A stretch of 64,000 nt of DNA from Lineus longissimus (GCF_910592395.1 NC_088313.1:7072501-7136500), one strand, 5' to 3'; numbered from the stretch's first letter, positions 33,753 through 46,149 are shown. Translations and numbers: made by a program. Notes: generated by a model from the sequence alone, not told the origin.

Positions 33753-36700
33753 ATGAATGTGTCAGGATCGTGCAGAGACATTTCTTATGTGATTCATATC
33801 CGTGGTTTGGAAGTTACAGATGACCTTTTTGTTTCAACATTTCAAGGAGGTTCCCTTAGGGTTCCTGACTCTGTACATTGCACAGTGTTTGTACATGAAT
33901 TCAGCCATGGAGAAAATCACATATATTATGCCAATCATGAGCTAATCTCTCTGAACAGGACTGACAAAACTCGAAATGTGACGTATCAGACTTTTGTCAA
34001 ATCGCTTGATCATGGCATTAGTAGGATCATTTTTCCCCAATTTCATAAGCGTAGACCAAGAGGATGTAAGGCTGGTCGAAAAAGACGCATTCTGTCGGAT
34101 CACCAACATGGTGGATTAACCCTGGGAGTTCTTAATGCTCAGTCAGTAAGAGAAAAAGGGGACATCATTAAACACAGGCCGGGGATTAACTTGAATAACC
34201 TTATTCAAGTACCTTTGCAAACATCCGTGTCTCAGGATTATCCTTCTCACTGCTTTAGATTTTCAACTGTAAACGCTCGTTCAACCAGGAATAAAGTTGC
34301 TGATATCATTGATCATGTGGTTAATGAGAGGATCGATATGTGTGCCATCACAGAGACCTGGCTTAAGAACAATGATTCAGTGACTGTCCGAGCCCTCTCT
34401 CCTGACGGGTACTGTTTCCTGAATGTGCCACGGCCCGGTGAACGCCAAGGGGGAGGAACTGGTCTAATGTTTCGCTCTTCTATAAACACCAAGCTCGTGG
34501 AAAGGGGCTCCAAGGACTCATTTGAATTTTCGGAATGGTCGATTGCGATGCCATCGACAACTCGAAAGATGATAAACATTGTTGTCTATCGCCCACCCTC
34601 ATCCGTGCCCTCTAGTGTATTCTTCTGTGAGTTTGCTGAATATCTAGAAGCAATAGTGACATGCCCCGAGTGTTTGGTGATCTCTGATGACTTCAATATC
34701 CATGTCAATGATCCGCATGACAACGAGGCAAGACGCTTTCTTGAAGTGTTGGACACTTTTGGCCTTAAGCAGCATGTGTCAGGGCCGACGCACGTTTCCG
34801 GGAACACACTTGACTTGATTCTGACAAGGGAAAGTGATGATCTGGTTATCGGCGATGTTGCCCACTCACACTATCTCTCGGATCATATGTTTGTGGATTG
34901 TCATCTATCTCTTTCACGCCCTGAGGTGACCAAGAACACTGTATCCTTTCGTATGCTACGGCAAATTGACATCCAGTCATTTCAGAAGGACATTGACACT
35001 TCTGTGCTGTCTAACCCTACGTCTGCTGATATTGATGAGTTGGTCACTTGTTACAATGAAACACTCTCCAATCTTCTAGATAAACATGCACCTATTATCA
35101 CCAAGGTGACCACAGTTAAGCCAGTGATCCCTTAGTATAATAACGAGTTAGAACTGAAGGCTAAGAGGAGAAAGCTGGAAAGAAACCGTCACTCACCTTC
35201 TGCGGCACAAGCTTACCGCAAAGTGCGTAATCTCTACTCCGTCCAACTGAATCTCCCCCGGCGTGCTTACTACTCAAATGAAATCGCACAGTGTCAAGGG
35301 GATTCGAGGAAGTTATTTCGGGTTGTTAACTCGTTATGTAGTGAAAAACAGCCGGTCACATTGCCGGATCATGCTGATCCTGCTGTACTCGCGAATGACT
35401 TCGGTGATTTTTTTTGGTCCGTAAAGTTGACATTATTAAAAGCAAAATCAGGGCAGTCACAGTTAACTGTCCCATTGTCTCTGCTTCTACAGCAGAGAAG
35501 TCAATTAATGCTTTTAGTACAGTGTCCGACGAGCTAATTCGAAAACTGACCATGAAGTCCTCAAGCGCGAGTTGTTCGCTCGATCCGATCCCAACCTGGA
35601 TGCTAAAGCTATGTGTTGACTCTCTGTTACCAGTCATCGCTCGCATCGTGAATCTCTCGCTACAGGATGCTCGAGTTCCTACTGAATGGAAGTGTGCCCT
35701 GGTATCGCCTTTGTTAAAGAAAGCAGGACTTGATCGGACCTTTTCCAACTTTAGGCCGGTTAGCAACTTAGCATTTGTGTCTAAGCTTGTTGAGAGGGTA
35801 GTAGTTGACCAGCTAATGGTCCACAGTGATAATTCTGCCCCACTACCAGCAGTCCAGTCCGCATACCGCAAGAACCACTCGACAGAGACTGCTCTTCTGA
35901 AGGTTCAAAGTGACATTCTTATGAAAATGGACAATCAGGAAGTCTGCTTGCTAGTCTTGCTACGCGTTTGATACGGTTGATGTAGACATATAGCTTCAAA
36001 CCATGGAGACAGATTTTGGCGTCACTGGCCTTTGCCTTCAGTGGCTGAAGTCTTATCTCTCTAATAGAGAGCAGTGTGTCGTCATCAATGGTAGCAAATC
36101 TAAGCATTTTTCACTCCATTGTGGTGTTCACAGGGCAGTTGCCTTGGACCCATCCTCTTTTTGTTCTATGTCAAGGCTTTATCACATCATTTCACGTCAC
36201 TTGCCAGATGCACATGGCTATTCAGACGACAATCAGCTCTATATGTCTTTCTGTCCTTTGGCATCTACTAACCAGCAGAGAGCTGTGTGCGAAACGGAAG
36301 CATGTGTAGCTGATGTCCGTGCGTGGATGATCGAGAACGAGCTCCTCATCAATGATCTTAAGACAGAGTTCATTTTTATCGGTTCTAGACAAATGCTCCA
36401 GAAGGTAGATATGGGTTCAATCAGAGTGGGGGAGGCCTCAATTTCACCTGTCGAATCGGTACGAAACCTTGGTGTTTACTTTGACAAAAACATGTCTATG
36501 GAAACCCATGTTAGTAGGGTCTGCTCCAAGGCTTTCCTGGGTCTTTATAAGATCCGCCAAATTCGACGGTTCCTCAGTCCTGAGTCAACCACCACTCTTG
36601 TTCATGCCTTTGTCACTTCTCACATTGATTATTGTAATTCCCTTCTATATGGCATTTCTACACATCAACTCTCCAGACTGCAGCGTGCACTTAATGCTGC

Positions 36701-37140
36701 AGCTCGCGTTGTGTGTCTGGTGCCACGGTTTGATCGTATCACACCGGTTCTCATGCGACTCCATTGGCTTCCTGTTAAATACAGGATTGTTTTCAAAGTG
36801 CTTTTATTTACATATAAGGCAATACATGGAGTCGCACCTGTGTACCTGTGTGATATGGTCAGACTGAGGCACCATTCCACCTACCATCTCCGCTCTGTTA
36901 TTGCTCCAACTTTGGTGGTCCCTCGCACTAAGTGCAAAACCTTTGGTGACCGTTCTTTTTACAAGTCATCACCGGTTCTATGGAACCAGCTACCTTCCAA
37001 CATCAAGCTTGCTGGTTCCATAGACATTTTCAAAACTCTCCTGAAACAACACCTTTTCAGGGAGTGTTTTGCTTTGTAAAGCGCCTGAGAATTTAAGTTT
37101 TTCTTTTAATTCAGGCGCTATAGAAATTCTTATATTCATA
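33753..37140 (+). pseudogene. L2/CR1-like non-LTR retrotransposon, inactivated
   Basis: The first frame (33753-35135) encodes an apurinic-type endonuclease: NARSTRNKV near residue 173, ITETWL near 199, a YRPP box, SDDFN near 311 (usually GDFN) and SDH at 376. An in-frame TAG at 35133 falls where this group usually has Trp of a PWYN motif, and the same frame continues. A T8 run near 35409 shifts the frame. RT continues at 35414-35971 (LDPIPTWMLK, FRPVSNL). A small deletion before the AFDTVD box and another stop follow. 36003-37079 holds the YSDD catalytic box (residue ~71) and the C-terminal part ending FRECFAL. The 3' UTR is a short hairpin (GCGCCTGA at 37081-37088, TCAGGCGC at 37111-37118) plus an AT tail, as in L2/CR1 elements. 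Confidence 0.92.
37081..37118 (+). other. LINE 3' UTR hairpin
   Basis: Eight-base-pair stem GCGCCTGA/TCAGGCGC immediately after the stop codon. 3' hairpins near the tail are recognition elements for reverse transcription in related LINE groups; that role here is inference. Confidence 0.6.
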
Positions 37141-37376
37141 CTCCTACGAGGGAGGCTTGATAGTCCTTGGTCACACATAGGGCCCGCTACATAAAGAACC
37201 CCGTATTAAAATTAGATACCTAGGATACCCCCCCCCCCCCCCCCCGATAAAAGGCTTGCTCTGTGGCAATGTCATTGTCATGTTTGAAACACGCAGGTTG
37301 GTGATGGGTAACATTAATTCCACACTTGACCTTAATAAGTTTCATGTGCCTCGGCAACGTGAGACAAGTAGGCGGA

Positions 37377-37383
37377 TATAAAG
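37377..37383 (+). promoter_or_regulatory. Candidate TATA box for the 115-aa gene
   Basis: TATAAAG lies 41 bases upstream of the ATG at 37418. A start about 30 bases downstream would leave a leader of only about ten bases, around ATCGTTCGAG. Short leaders of this kind occur in replication-dependent histone genes. Confidence 0.5.
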
Positions 37384-37417
37384 AAAGTCCCACATCCAAA
37401 TTGCCATATCGTTCGAG

Positions 37418-37765
37418 ATGAATCAAGAACCAAGAATCCTAGTCGCCAAGCTCAACGAGGCATGGAGAAAATTTCTCAAGGCGTATGACCAGATTACCCT
37501 TTTGAGAAGACACCTGCTCCACCTCCGCACCAAGTTAGCGCGTGTCAACGAAAGTGGTCGCAACCATAGCTTGAGATATGTAATCAAGCTGAGGTTAGTC
37601 ACAGCGGAGGGAGTACATGCGATGTACGACCACTACGCCCATTTACGAGCCAGGGAGATAGAAACCATCCAAGAACAGATCAATGACCTTGAGTACTCAT
37701 CGACCTCTTCAGACTCCTCCACTTCAGAATCGGAGTCGTCCACGCATTCAGAAACGGAACCATAA
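37418..37765 (+). CDS. Novel 115-aa intronless protein with histone-type mRNA 3' end
   Basis: I do not recognise this protein. It starts MNQEPRILVAKLNEAWRKFL. Residues 1-90 are predicted by eye to be almost all helix, with many Arg/Lys/His and heptad-like Leu spacing (LLRRHLLHLRTKL, IETIQEQINDLEY), so a coiled coil or helical bundle is likely. The last ~25 residues are a Ser/Thr/Glu-rich acidic tail (SSTSSDSSTSESESS), a likely phosphorylation target. The ATG is the first one after a TATA box, and the frame has no intron signals. 26 bases after the TAA lies a histone-consensus stem-loop and then a purine-rich element, so the mRNA may be non-polyadenylated and S-phase or gamete linked (inference). 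It is not a core or linker histone by sequence. It lies outside recognised transposons, 280 bp after the LINE tail. Confidence 0.6.
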   Translation: MNQEPRILVAKLNEAWRKFLKAYDQITLLRRHLLHLRTKLARVNESGRNHSLRYVIKLRLVTAEGVHAMYDHYAHLRAREIETIQEQINDLEYSSTSSDSSTSESESSTHSETEP

Positions 37766-37790
37766 GATAATTAGCTGCTGACATCGAAAG

Positions 37791-37806
37791 GGCCCTTCTA
37801 AGGGCC
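37791..37806 (+). terminator. Histone-type 3' stem-loop
   Basis: GGCCCTTCTAAGGGCC fits the metazoan consensus GGYYYTTYTNARRRCC at all 16 positions: six-base-pair stem, four-base loop TCTA, preceded by GAAAG and followed by ACA. About ten bases further, CAAAAGAGA (37817-37825) matches seven of nine positions of the sea-urchin histone downstream element CAAGAAAGA that pairs with U7 snRNA. Two weaker relatives lie at about 38097-38113 and 38138-38154. Confidence 0.6.
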
Positions 37807-38450
37807 ACAAAATTTTCAAAAGAGACATATCGTTACCTACAATATAGCTTTACCCAAGCCTATACATGTAGGCCTACATGTAAGCCTAGAGCAATACCTT
37901 TAGTAGATAGGCCTAAGCCTTCTTTGTCCAGAGGATCGACGCTGATATACTGTAGGCCTATAGGCCCAAAAACTGGCAAATGTTTTGGCAAACCAGGTCC
38001 TTTATATCATTCATTCCCAACCTGCCGACTCCCGCGACATTCCTGAAACATGCCTTTTTTCAAATATCAGAACTTCGCTCAAGCCCCCCCCCCGAAAGGC
38101 CCATTCTTAAGGGTCAAAGTTGCTCATTCCCATTTTCGACCCCTTCTCAAGGGCCACAGGGGTTCGCCATGTAAGAGGGACACATATTTTCTAAAAGTAC
38201 ATTATTGGTTGATTTTTGACACAATATCGGTTAGAAAAAGTGTTTTACATTATGCGTTGACTTTTAGCATTATTGGTTGACTTTTACATTATGCGTCAAT
38301 TTTTGTTACAATATCAGTTAAGACGTAATCTTTTTACATTAATCGCACTTTTTTACATTAATAGTTGTTACAAGTCACACGTCGGTGATGCCACGTGATT
38401 AGAAATAACATGTATATCGCCAGTACAGGAAGGTACAGCGTAAAGCGGGC

Positions 38451-38613
38451 CGCACACTTGTTTCAAGTTCGTGAAACGCCAAGAAACATTTGTTTCAACG
38501 TGAACAAGTGTGCGACACATCATTGCGTTTAGGAAACGCGATGAGACATTTGTTTCAACGCGTTTCAAGAGACCGCACACTTCAAATGTTTCATGTTGTT
38601 TCACGAAGTGTGC
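38451..38613. repeat. Paired hairpins with CGCACACTTG ends
   Basis: First hairpin 38451-38514 (CGCACACTTG / CAAGTGTGCG). Second 38574-38613 (CGCACACTT / AAGTGTGC). Several GTTTCAACG/GTGAAACG words lie between. Probably a compound MITE; borders not established. Confidence 0.5.
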
Positions 38614-39764
38614 AACAAGGCCTGTTTCCACCTGGGCGGCAGCGGTAGCGTATCACGCGGTTCTCTTTGTTATTTCACGCGGCGTCGCATGCATGAATGC
38701 GAAGCTAATCATTTCACACGTCCTTGTGTGGCCGATATTTCCGGCCAGTGGCCTAATTATTTGGCATACAGGCACCTGCAAGCACATAGAATTAAGGAAT
38801 AATGTTATACTTATAGTAGAGTGATAAACTCAAGGAATGGCACTGGGCCACACCAAACATTCACTTAAATAGGTATAAGTATATATTATGTAATGATTGA
38901 AGGTATTAAAGAGCATTAAAACTATTGTATTGAAAAAGGCAAGACCAGCTTGTGCTGCCATCTGGAATGGGCAGCACAACTATTAAATACATTAACCCAT
39001 TCTCCCACACTTGGGGGCAGGCCTTTTTTAAACATATGATATTTTATTAATCTATACAGATTAAAGGGAGGCAAGAAAAAAGCAAAATGCTTAACACCCA
39101 TGCCCCCCCCCCCCCTCCATACAATACAGACTACATAAATTGTATATAGAAAGAGAAAAAAGAAATGAAATGATAACCGAATAAGGATACGAATTAGGCT
39201 GCACAGAGACAATCAGCGAGTAAATCTTCGAGTTGATTTGATCTTGATGTAATTTTGAACAACAGTAAATATGGCTTTATTTTCTTCAAATGAGTAAATA
39301 TCGCTCGGCAAGCCTTCAGAGACCAGGGCCACATTTGGTAAATCTCTTCGGTTAGCATAGCTTTATCATTCTCTTTCAGTTAAGCGGCCTTTCCTTCAGA
39401 GCTTGAGCGTATGCGTAGCGAGCGTTTCTCTTTTTTTATTTCTTACTTACTTTCCTTTAATGGAACTTTAGCCTTTCTAGGCTTTGCCATCCCGTTATAG
39501 TGCACTTGCGCAACATAAATGTTAAAGCATGTGGGTGGACGTAACTTCATACTACGTATTACAAGTTGTGAAAAGTCACTAAAATCGTTTAGTTGTCGTT
39601 ATCGTTAACTCTTCCATGTCTGATGATGTCACATATCTAAACCATCTTATCGTTGTATGCCCATTGCTCTATACTTAGTTGCCCCTGTAGTTGTACAGGA
39701 GCTCGCGATTTTGCGATGATTTATCCAGGGGTGTCGTATTTTGTAGAGCAGCTACCTCACTGCG

Positions 39765-39846
39765 ATACGGAAGGCAACGAGACTACCGACTCTACCGACT
39801 CTGGTAGTTTAACTACCAGAGTCGGTAGTCTCGTTGCCTTCCGTAT
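39765..39846. repeat. Tight 82-bp quasi-palindrome
   Basis: ATACGGAAGGCAACGAGACT is mirrored exactly around a one-base centre (CTGGTAGTT-T-AACTACCAG). The left arm carries one extra copy of TACCGACTC. No flanking duplication is evident. Confidence 0.75.
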
Positions 39847-40859
39847 ACCGTATGCTCTGATGGCTGTATTGCATCGATTTTTAAAGGCTGCCAGTTGCGG
39901 ACAATGAGTTGACACACCAAGGTGTATGCCATGCGTAAGGAAGGGAGGGGGGGGGGGGTCTAAAATTTTGTGTATACTTGAACGCTCCCCAAGGATAGCA
40001 TAGCTTCAGTATCTCGGTATATAGCAAATGCATGCAGTGTTGACTTGAACGTTTCATCCCAAACACCTTATCCTTACTTCACTACAGACCAGTGTTTTTT
40101 TAAACCGAGCGTAGTACCATACTTGTAACGATCGCGAATACCCTCTCGGTGACCTCTACGCGCCTACTGCTACATGCGCTCGCTTATGGTAGGCATTGGA
40201 CTGGACTCAAAAATACCTTGAAGCTTTTGTAGTGACTTTTTTTCACTATTGTCTTGACCCCCTCCCCCCTCCGTCAGAAGTGAAAAATCCGCATGTTTTG
40301 GCTTCACTCCTGGTTGGTGTCACACAAGCCCTTTTGAGAAGATGTGGGGAAAGGGACAAAATATATGATCATCTCATACTGAAGAGGATAGAGGTTTAAA
40401 GGCTCTTTTTACAGATGCCTGCTCAAATAGAAGGGTTTCTATGTTTTAGCCCTCGGAGAAGATAGGGACTAGAGGATCTTGGTGATTAAAACTGAATTTT
40501 ATTAACTGAATTTAAAAAGAAATGTTACAACATGACAAGAGCTGTCTCGCGAGATTTCCATTATTCTAGTCTCTTTTCTAAGAGTCATGATTATATACTG
40601 TAGCGACTCGTCGGTTCATTATGTATTCCTTGGTCAGAGGGACAGCCCCTTTACCACGTGACTTTAGTAATCGTACTCACATGGCACTATAGAAGCCCTC
40701 CCAAAATGAATATTCATTCATTGATTCACGCTAACGCGGTATCGGTCTATTTCAGGCTTAGGCCTATGCTTTTCAAGGTGTCCCGAAATCAATGGGCCGC
40801 GAAGTTTATGGGCTTATAGCTCGACCTTTCGAAGTATACTACAGGTGGTACCGGGGGCG

Positions 40860-40985
40860 CTGGCAAAGCAAGGTTGGGTGTGCGCGTGGGTGAAGTAGGG
40901 GGGGGGGGGGGGGTCATGGTCCGGGGGTTGTGTGTGCGCGTGGATGAGGTGTGTGTGGGGGGGGGGGGCGATGGTCCTGGGGCAG
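40860..40985. repeat. Duplicated GT/G-rich tract
   Basis: Two units, each with GTGTGCGCGTGG, a poly-G run (40898-40913 and about 40958-40969) and then ATGGTCC. G-quadruplex-prone simple sequence. Confidence 0.6.
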
Positions 40986-42986
40986 GCAAAGCAACATAGG
41001 CCTACAGGGACACACTTAGCTAACATTGCGAAACGTTCAGAAAGGTATGGTCAAAGGGCCTAGTAAGGGACTCCGATTCCATTTCAATCACTGCAAACAC
41101 GGAATCGTCGCGCAAAATGAATATTAATTTGTGGTTCGGCTTACTGCATCACGTGATTATGACTAATCGAATCGGGTGTTGAAAAGGCGGTCCCTCTGGC
41201 CTTTGAGTTTATAATAAACTGACGCTTTAACTGAGTCGCTACAGTATATTAGTCCAGTGAGGCCCACTGGGTAGGAAACTGAAACTGTGATGGTATACGC
41301 CTGAACAATCTGCGTATGTATGAGATTGACGTGCAGAAACCTTTTTCACGCACAGTGGGGAGGAAATGGGGAGGGACTATGAATATTGCCCAGTGACCGT
41401 TTCAGATGAGATGTGATAGATGTTGGTGGTTCTGTTCCAACCTGGAAGGAATAGTTCCACCAGACCCCCACAGCAAATTGCCCTGTGAGTTTTTTTGTCG
41501 TTATTTCCCTATTTTGAAGAAAGGTGTATTGTATCTTTTTAAAAATCCATGAAGCCAATTGTTTATAAAAAAAGTGAAAAGTCGACCCTGAAGTTGGCGA
41601 ACCCCTTCCCCTTAGTGAAAAAATTTCACTACAAAAGCTTCAAAGTATTTTTGAGACGGTCCCTAATAATGTGTGAAAGAGGACATTTAAGGGAAGGGGT
41701 AGGACAGGATTGGGTAAATCCCCTCACCATTTATAGGACTCATAGCGGCGACTGGGACCACAGTAAAAATCGCCATTGGCCTATTGGGCCTACTGAAAGC
41801 ATAAAGGTGTGTATACTCTTTTGTGTGGCCGGTCGCGTCGGGTGACGACATTTTTAAATATACTGACAGAAAAAAAGATCCTCCTGGACCAAAAGAAATA
41901 TATCATCTGATCATCAACACGTCGACTCACTGCCTGGGAATAACCACGTTTCCCATTCTCAGCAGCTCAAAAAAATGTTAATGTGTTTTAAATTGTTTCA
42001 ACCCGCACAATTTCTGCTCTTACAAGTCCACGGAGGGCGGGAAAATATTTCCCAACGTAAGATAAAGCTTCTTATGCAAATTTTTGGCGCTGTTTTTGTA
42101 CAAGGCCATCATAAAAGAAGCCTTGCCGCCCGTCGGCAGCATAAGGATAGAAGTTGTCGAGCTTTTCACACCGTTGTATTTAATGCAATGTCCACACAAC
42201 TTTGATTCATATCACGGGTAAGTTTCTACTTGTCTATTTTCATTTGGGTAGCCTACTTTACTGTCAAGTTAGGCCTACCCTAGTCAAGGACTATTAACAA
42301 AAGTTTTGTTTCCGACCCGTATGTACCAATTTGTGGATCAGCGCCCAGGCATATAATGGAATCGACTATTAGGATAATTTAAGGCCTTTTCCTGTCGCGG
42401 GTAAATTACGAATAATGCATTGGGAATTCATATATCTCGAAAACTACTTGGCCAATTTTATCCATGTAGATAAGGACTCATTCTGGAGAGATTTCATATG
42501 TAAAAAAAGGAATTATACTTATAATATACTTTTTCTGAGAAAATTTTATGCGTTTTATGCCTGGGCGCACAGCAACAATACCCATCCCAAGATTAGTAGT
42601 ATGCCTTTTCGTTGTGGTGTGACAATGCACAAAATAGTACATTAATTTCGTAAAAACTCGATCTCAGTAACACCCGCCGATTTTTAACAAATACTCCAGA
42701 ATCAATACACAATCTACGTTGATGAAAGGTTGGGTGAAAATTGGCTGAGTAGTTTTCGAGATAAGATCCATAATACAGGGCAAGCCTACAATATCCAAAA
42801 TTGTTGAGGCCTATAAGCAGCCAAGCAGACAACAGGAACCCCCGTTCCTAAAAAATATCCGAAAAGAAAATCGAATCAACTCGTCTTTATTTCTTTGTAA
42901 TGTAAAATGTGAACACTAATTGAGAGAGCCCTCCGACTCCGTTATCACTGAGAGTTCACCATATGTCTGTATCATCATTGCAGAAA

Positions 42987-43107
42987 ATGAGGAGATCCAG
43001 CCGGAGGGCGCAAAGTTCATCTTTCGATGTTCCATCTTATCAAGATTTTTTGGAGAAAGGAACTGATTCAGCAGGATTCAAAAGGCGATATATTGGCGAG
43101 TATATCG
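42987..43107 (+). CDS. SET-domain methyltransferase gene (KMT5A-like), first coding exon
   Basis: Encodes MRRSSRRAQSSSFDVPSYQD and then DFLEKGTDSAGFKRRYIGEYI. It begins three bases after an acceptor (ATTGCAG) and ends with one base of a codon at a GTAAGT donor (43108). The next exon begins with the two bases needed to make Gly, so the join gives IGWGVFA, the start of a SET domain. The ATG at 42987 is preferred because the exon's upstream part is only three bases; the 5' UTR must lie further left. The basic N-terminus resembles a short nuclear-type leader. The 11.7-kb intron that follows is filled with transposons. The link to later exons is inferred from phase and from how the SET core is completed. 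Confidence 0.6.
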
Positions 43108-43399
43108 GTAAGTCCCATTTTCTACTGTTTTTGTGTAACCTTCGCCCAATATAATGTAGCAATCGTCCAAAGCCTGGCTGCACTATCACTTTTTCGTAAT
43201 TTTTGATCTGTTTGCACTGTTGACCAGCAGTCCTGCCTTCAAACAAACCTAGTTCTTCTACCCCGTTGTGCAATAAAGGCCCAAACCCACTGACGTGAAT
43301 TACTGCGCAACAACGGCCCAATTCCACAGACCAATACGACGCTGTATGAATAACGAATAGTGCAGATCGCATTTGTCGAAGTGAAAATCCGTCAGTCTA

Positions 43400-43763
43400 A
43401 AGGCCTGTTTCCACAAGGGCGTTTTGACGCCGCGTTTTACGCCCAGCCTTTGTTATTTTATACGCCATTGCTTCCAGACAAAGGGCTGAGCGTACAACGC
43501 GGCGTAAAACGCTATAATGGAAACGCAGTTTTAAGTGGACTATCCTTCAGAGCTTGAGCGTGAGCCTAGCGCGCGTTTCTCTTTGAGTTGACGCGCCAAG
43601 CTAACAGTTCTCTGCTCTGATGGAAACAATCTAATAAGCTTCGTTTCCACTATGACGTTTTTACCCCGCGTTTTATGCCCAGCCTTTGTTATTTTACACA
43701 CCATTGCTTCCAGACAAAGGGCTGAGCGTACAACGCTGCGTAAAATGCCTTAGTGGAATCAGG
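43400..43763. repeat. Two copies of a ~125-bp MITE with GTTTCCAC ends
   Basis: 43400-43525 and 43641-43763 share CCCAGCCTTTGTTATTTTA, CCATTGCTTCCAGACAAAGG and GCTGAGCGTACAACGC. Each copy is itself partly palindromic (GCGTTTTACGCC with GGCGTAAAACGC). The spacer includes TTCAGAGCTTGAGCGT, also present near 39397. Confidence 0.6.
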
Positions 43764-45993
43764 CTTTTCGGCAATGTGAACAACCAGAATAAAAAAATTC
43801 AAGTTTTTGTACGGCATTTCAACCATTTGACCATTCGACTTCTGCCCAAAAAAGACTATCACCTTTGCGGCGGTAGGCTCTCCTGTGAATGTAAACAGTC
43901 TGCCTTATGTTGCCGTGTAAGGCGGGTAACCAGGTTACTTTATATTTTAACGTCGGATCATTTCCTCCAAAATCATATTTTTTCGAGTGCGGTTCTCTCT
44001 GCAATGCCAGTGAACACTACAAACCGATCAAATAAGACTTAGTCGCTCCGACAGGCCGCTAGAAAAAAGGTTTTCAGTGCAGAAAACCGTGCTCCAAATT
44101 TTGTTGGAGGGAATGTCTCACGCGTCGAAATATTAGGTGTATTTACCAGTGACAAAAATGCTTTTACAGTATACTCCATGTAATGCACGCTGGGTGGACC
44201 AATGCATCTCTCTTTTTATATACATTGACAATTAATGAGAAAGAAGTCGCTCAAATGCAATGATGTTTAAAAGGTTTTAACGGCTTTGAATGTGCGTCAT
44301 CTAGGGGTTTCAAATTGATAGCTGTTACAAACTCTTCAATATGAATTTCAACCCAAATTATTATGCCTACCGGTACCTGAAGAATTCTCAAAACAACTTT
44401 AATTTTCATGCAAGTTAGGTGGACAATTATGGCATTTTGGTAGTTATGCTTACAGCGATCGTTCAGTAACTTTTATAATGTTAGATGTGCCCATAAAATA
44501 GGTCTGAAAACACAGAAAGTAGTTTGCGGTTATCTTGGAAGACGGCGACAATAGCTTAATCCATTTCTCGACGGAAATCCACTTTTGCTCAATGGCCATT
44601 CTGATAAAGGGAATACAATTACCGCTCAGCGGATTTCCGCTAATCAAATACATGTGCGCTCTTAATGGTAGTCTACTTAAGGCATGTCTCTACCATATAT
44701 GATATTTGTCATTTAAGGGTTTAGAATACTGACATGTATGGTGGTAAAACAATGGTCACATTTTGTGCACGCGTACTGAGTTTTGAAGAATTATTTGTCC
44801 AAAAATACCTCATGTAGGCCTAATGTTTAAAAGAATGCTTTAGCAACATCAAGCTGCCCTGATATTTAAGAGAATTGAAAGCAGAAATAGAAATATTCTA
44901 ACTTTTTTTCAATGAGGCTTGGAGTCCTCAGACAATAAAATTAGGGACCGTGAACATTCTTTCATTTGAACAGGTCAGGTGAATATGAGTCACCAACTTG
45001 TTCGTGTTTCCGTTTACTGCAAGTGACTTTTCAACTCTGTATTATTTCTTATCGAACCTGTTGTCGCAACACACGCGACCCACATATTGCGCCAACATAT
45101 CAATATCGTCAGTCATAATGGATCAATGTGCGCTCACTATTGCCCCTTCTAAAGATTGTTCCAGGTATTTTTGAACAGATAATCCTATGAAATTGAGTTT
45201 GCGTGCACAAAGATGGTCCTCTTCTTGAAGCTGAATATGCTCATTTCTGGGACTGAATACTACCTAGTCCTAAACCTTTAAGCACTCTTCTAAACAACAA
45301 TGTAGGCCTATTATGTACTGTCAGATCTAAATCCACAAAATGTGAAGTTTTTATTGTACCTTTGCCGTTTTATATCAGGTCATTCCAGATGCATTGTACT
45401 CGGTATCCAAAACCCTCAATTGGTTCTTTTTTTGGAAAAAGTGTTGAAATTTGTGAGATCAAAGTAAAAAAATGTAAAGAGTGAATTTTTTTCACTCGTT
45501 GTTTGTTTCATTGCTCATTATGAATGTGTTTAGTGTAGGCCTACTTATAATTAGTTGCAGTTCCCTTTATTGTGTGTTAAAAACTTATGTAGAAAACTTT
45601 TTTCATCTTATCTTATCTCATCTACATTGTGGGCCAGAAAAAAACCTTCCTATACCCCTCCCCTGGAGACCGGACTGTCAAACAATTGATCAGAGGATTG
45701 ATGTGATCATATTTGTATATTACATGTTGCTGTCAAGTGAGATGACGAGTTGTTACATCATTCAATACTGAATGACAAAATGATGGGCTCGCCCCGTGTA
45801 AATTTAGGTTCAAATCTCTATTCTATCATCCATTTGTTGGACAATATCTATCACAATAGGATGATTGAGTTGCCTTCTTATTCAGTAGCTGTTTGATCAA
45901 AAGATAGTTTTTTTTCTGGGTCACCCTGTAGAGCGTTTGTGCTCGGCGGACGCATTTAGTGTTCGACGGAAATCCACTGGATATCTTTAATTG

Positions 45994-46149
45994 TAAGGAC
46001 TTGTTTCCAGTAGAGCGTATTCCGCAGGCGGATAAAAGTTGCGTTCTGCTCGACGGGTTCTGATAAAGGGATTGTCATTACCATTCTGCGGATTTACGCC
46101 GAGCAAAACGCGTTCGTCGAACTACGCTCTATTGGAAACAAGGCGTTAG
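45994..46149. mobile_element. 156-bp palindromic MITE
   Basis: Imperfect 26-bp inverted ends: TAAGGACTTGTTTCCAGTAG on the left, complement of TAACGCCTTGTTTCCAATAG on the right, each followed by AGCGTA. The middle is also self-complementary around ATTCCGCAG/CTGCGGATT. Target duplication not clear. Lies in intron 1 of the SET gene. Confidence 0.55.

Larger units (their letters stand above)
37830..42983. other. Intergenic with scattered small repeats
   Basis: No supported coding region. It contains hairpin-bearing repeats at 38451-38613, a tight palindrome at 39765-39846, a duplicated GT/G-rich tract at 40860-40985, and poly-C/poly-G runs. The 5' end and promoter of the SET gene may lie at its right end, because the first coding exon is preceded by an acceptor (TCATCATTGCAG). 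Confidence 0.45.
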
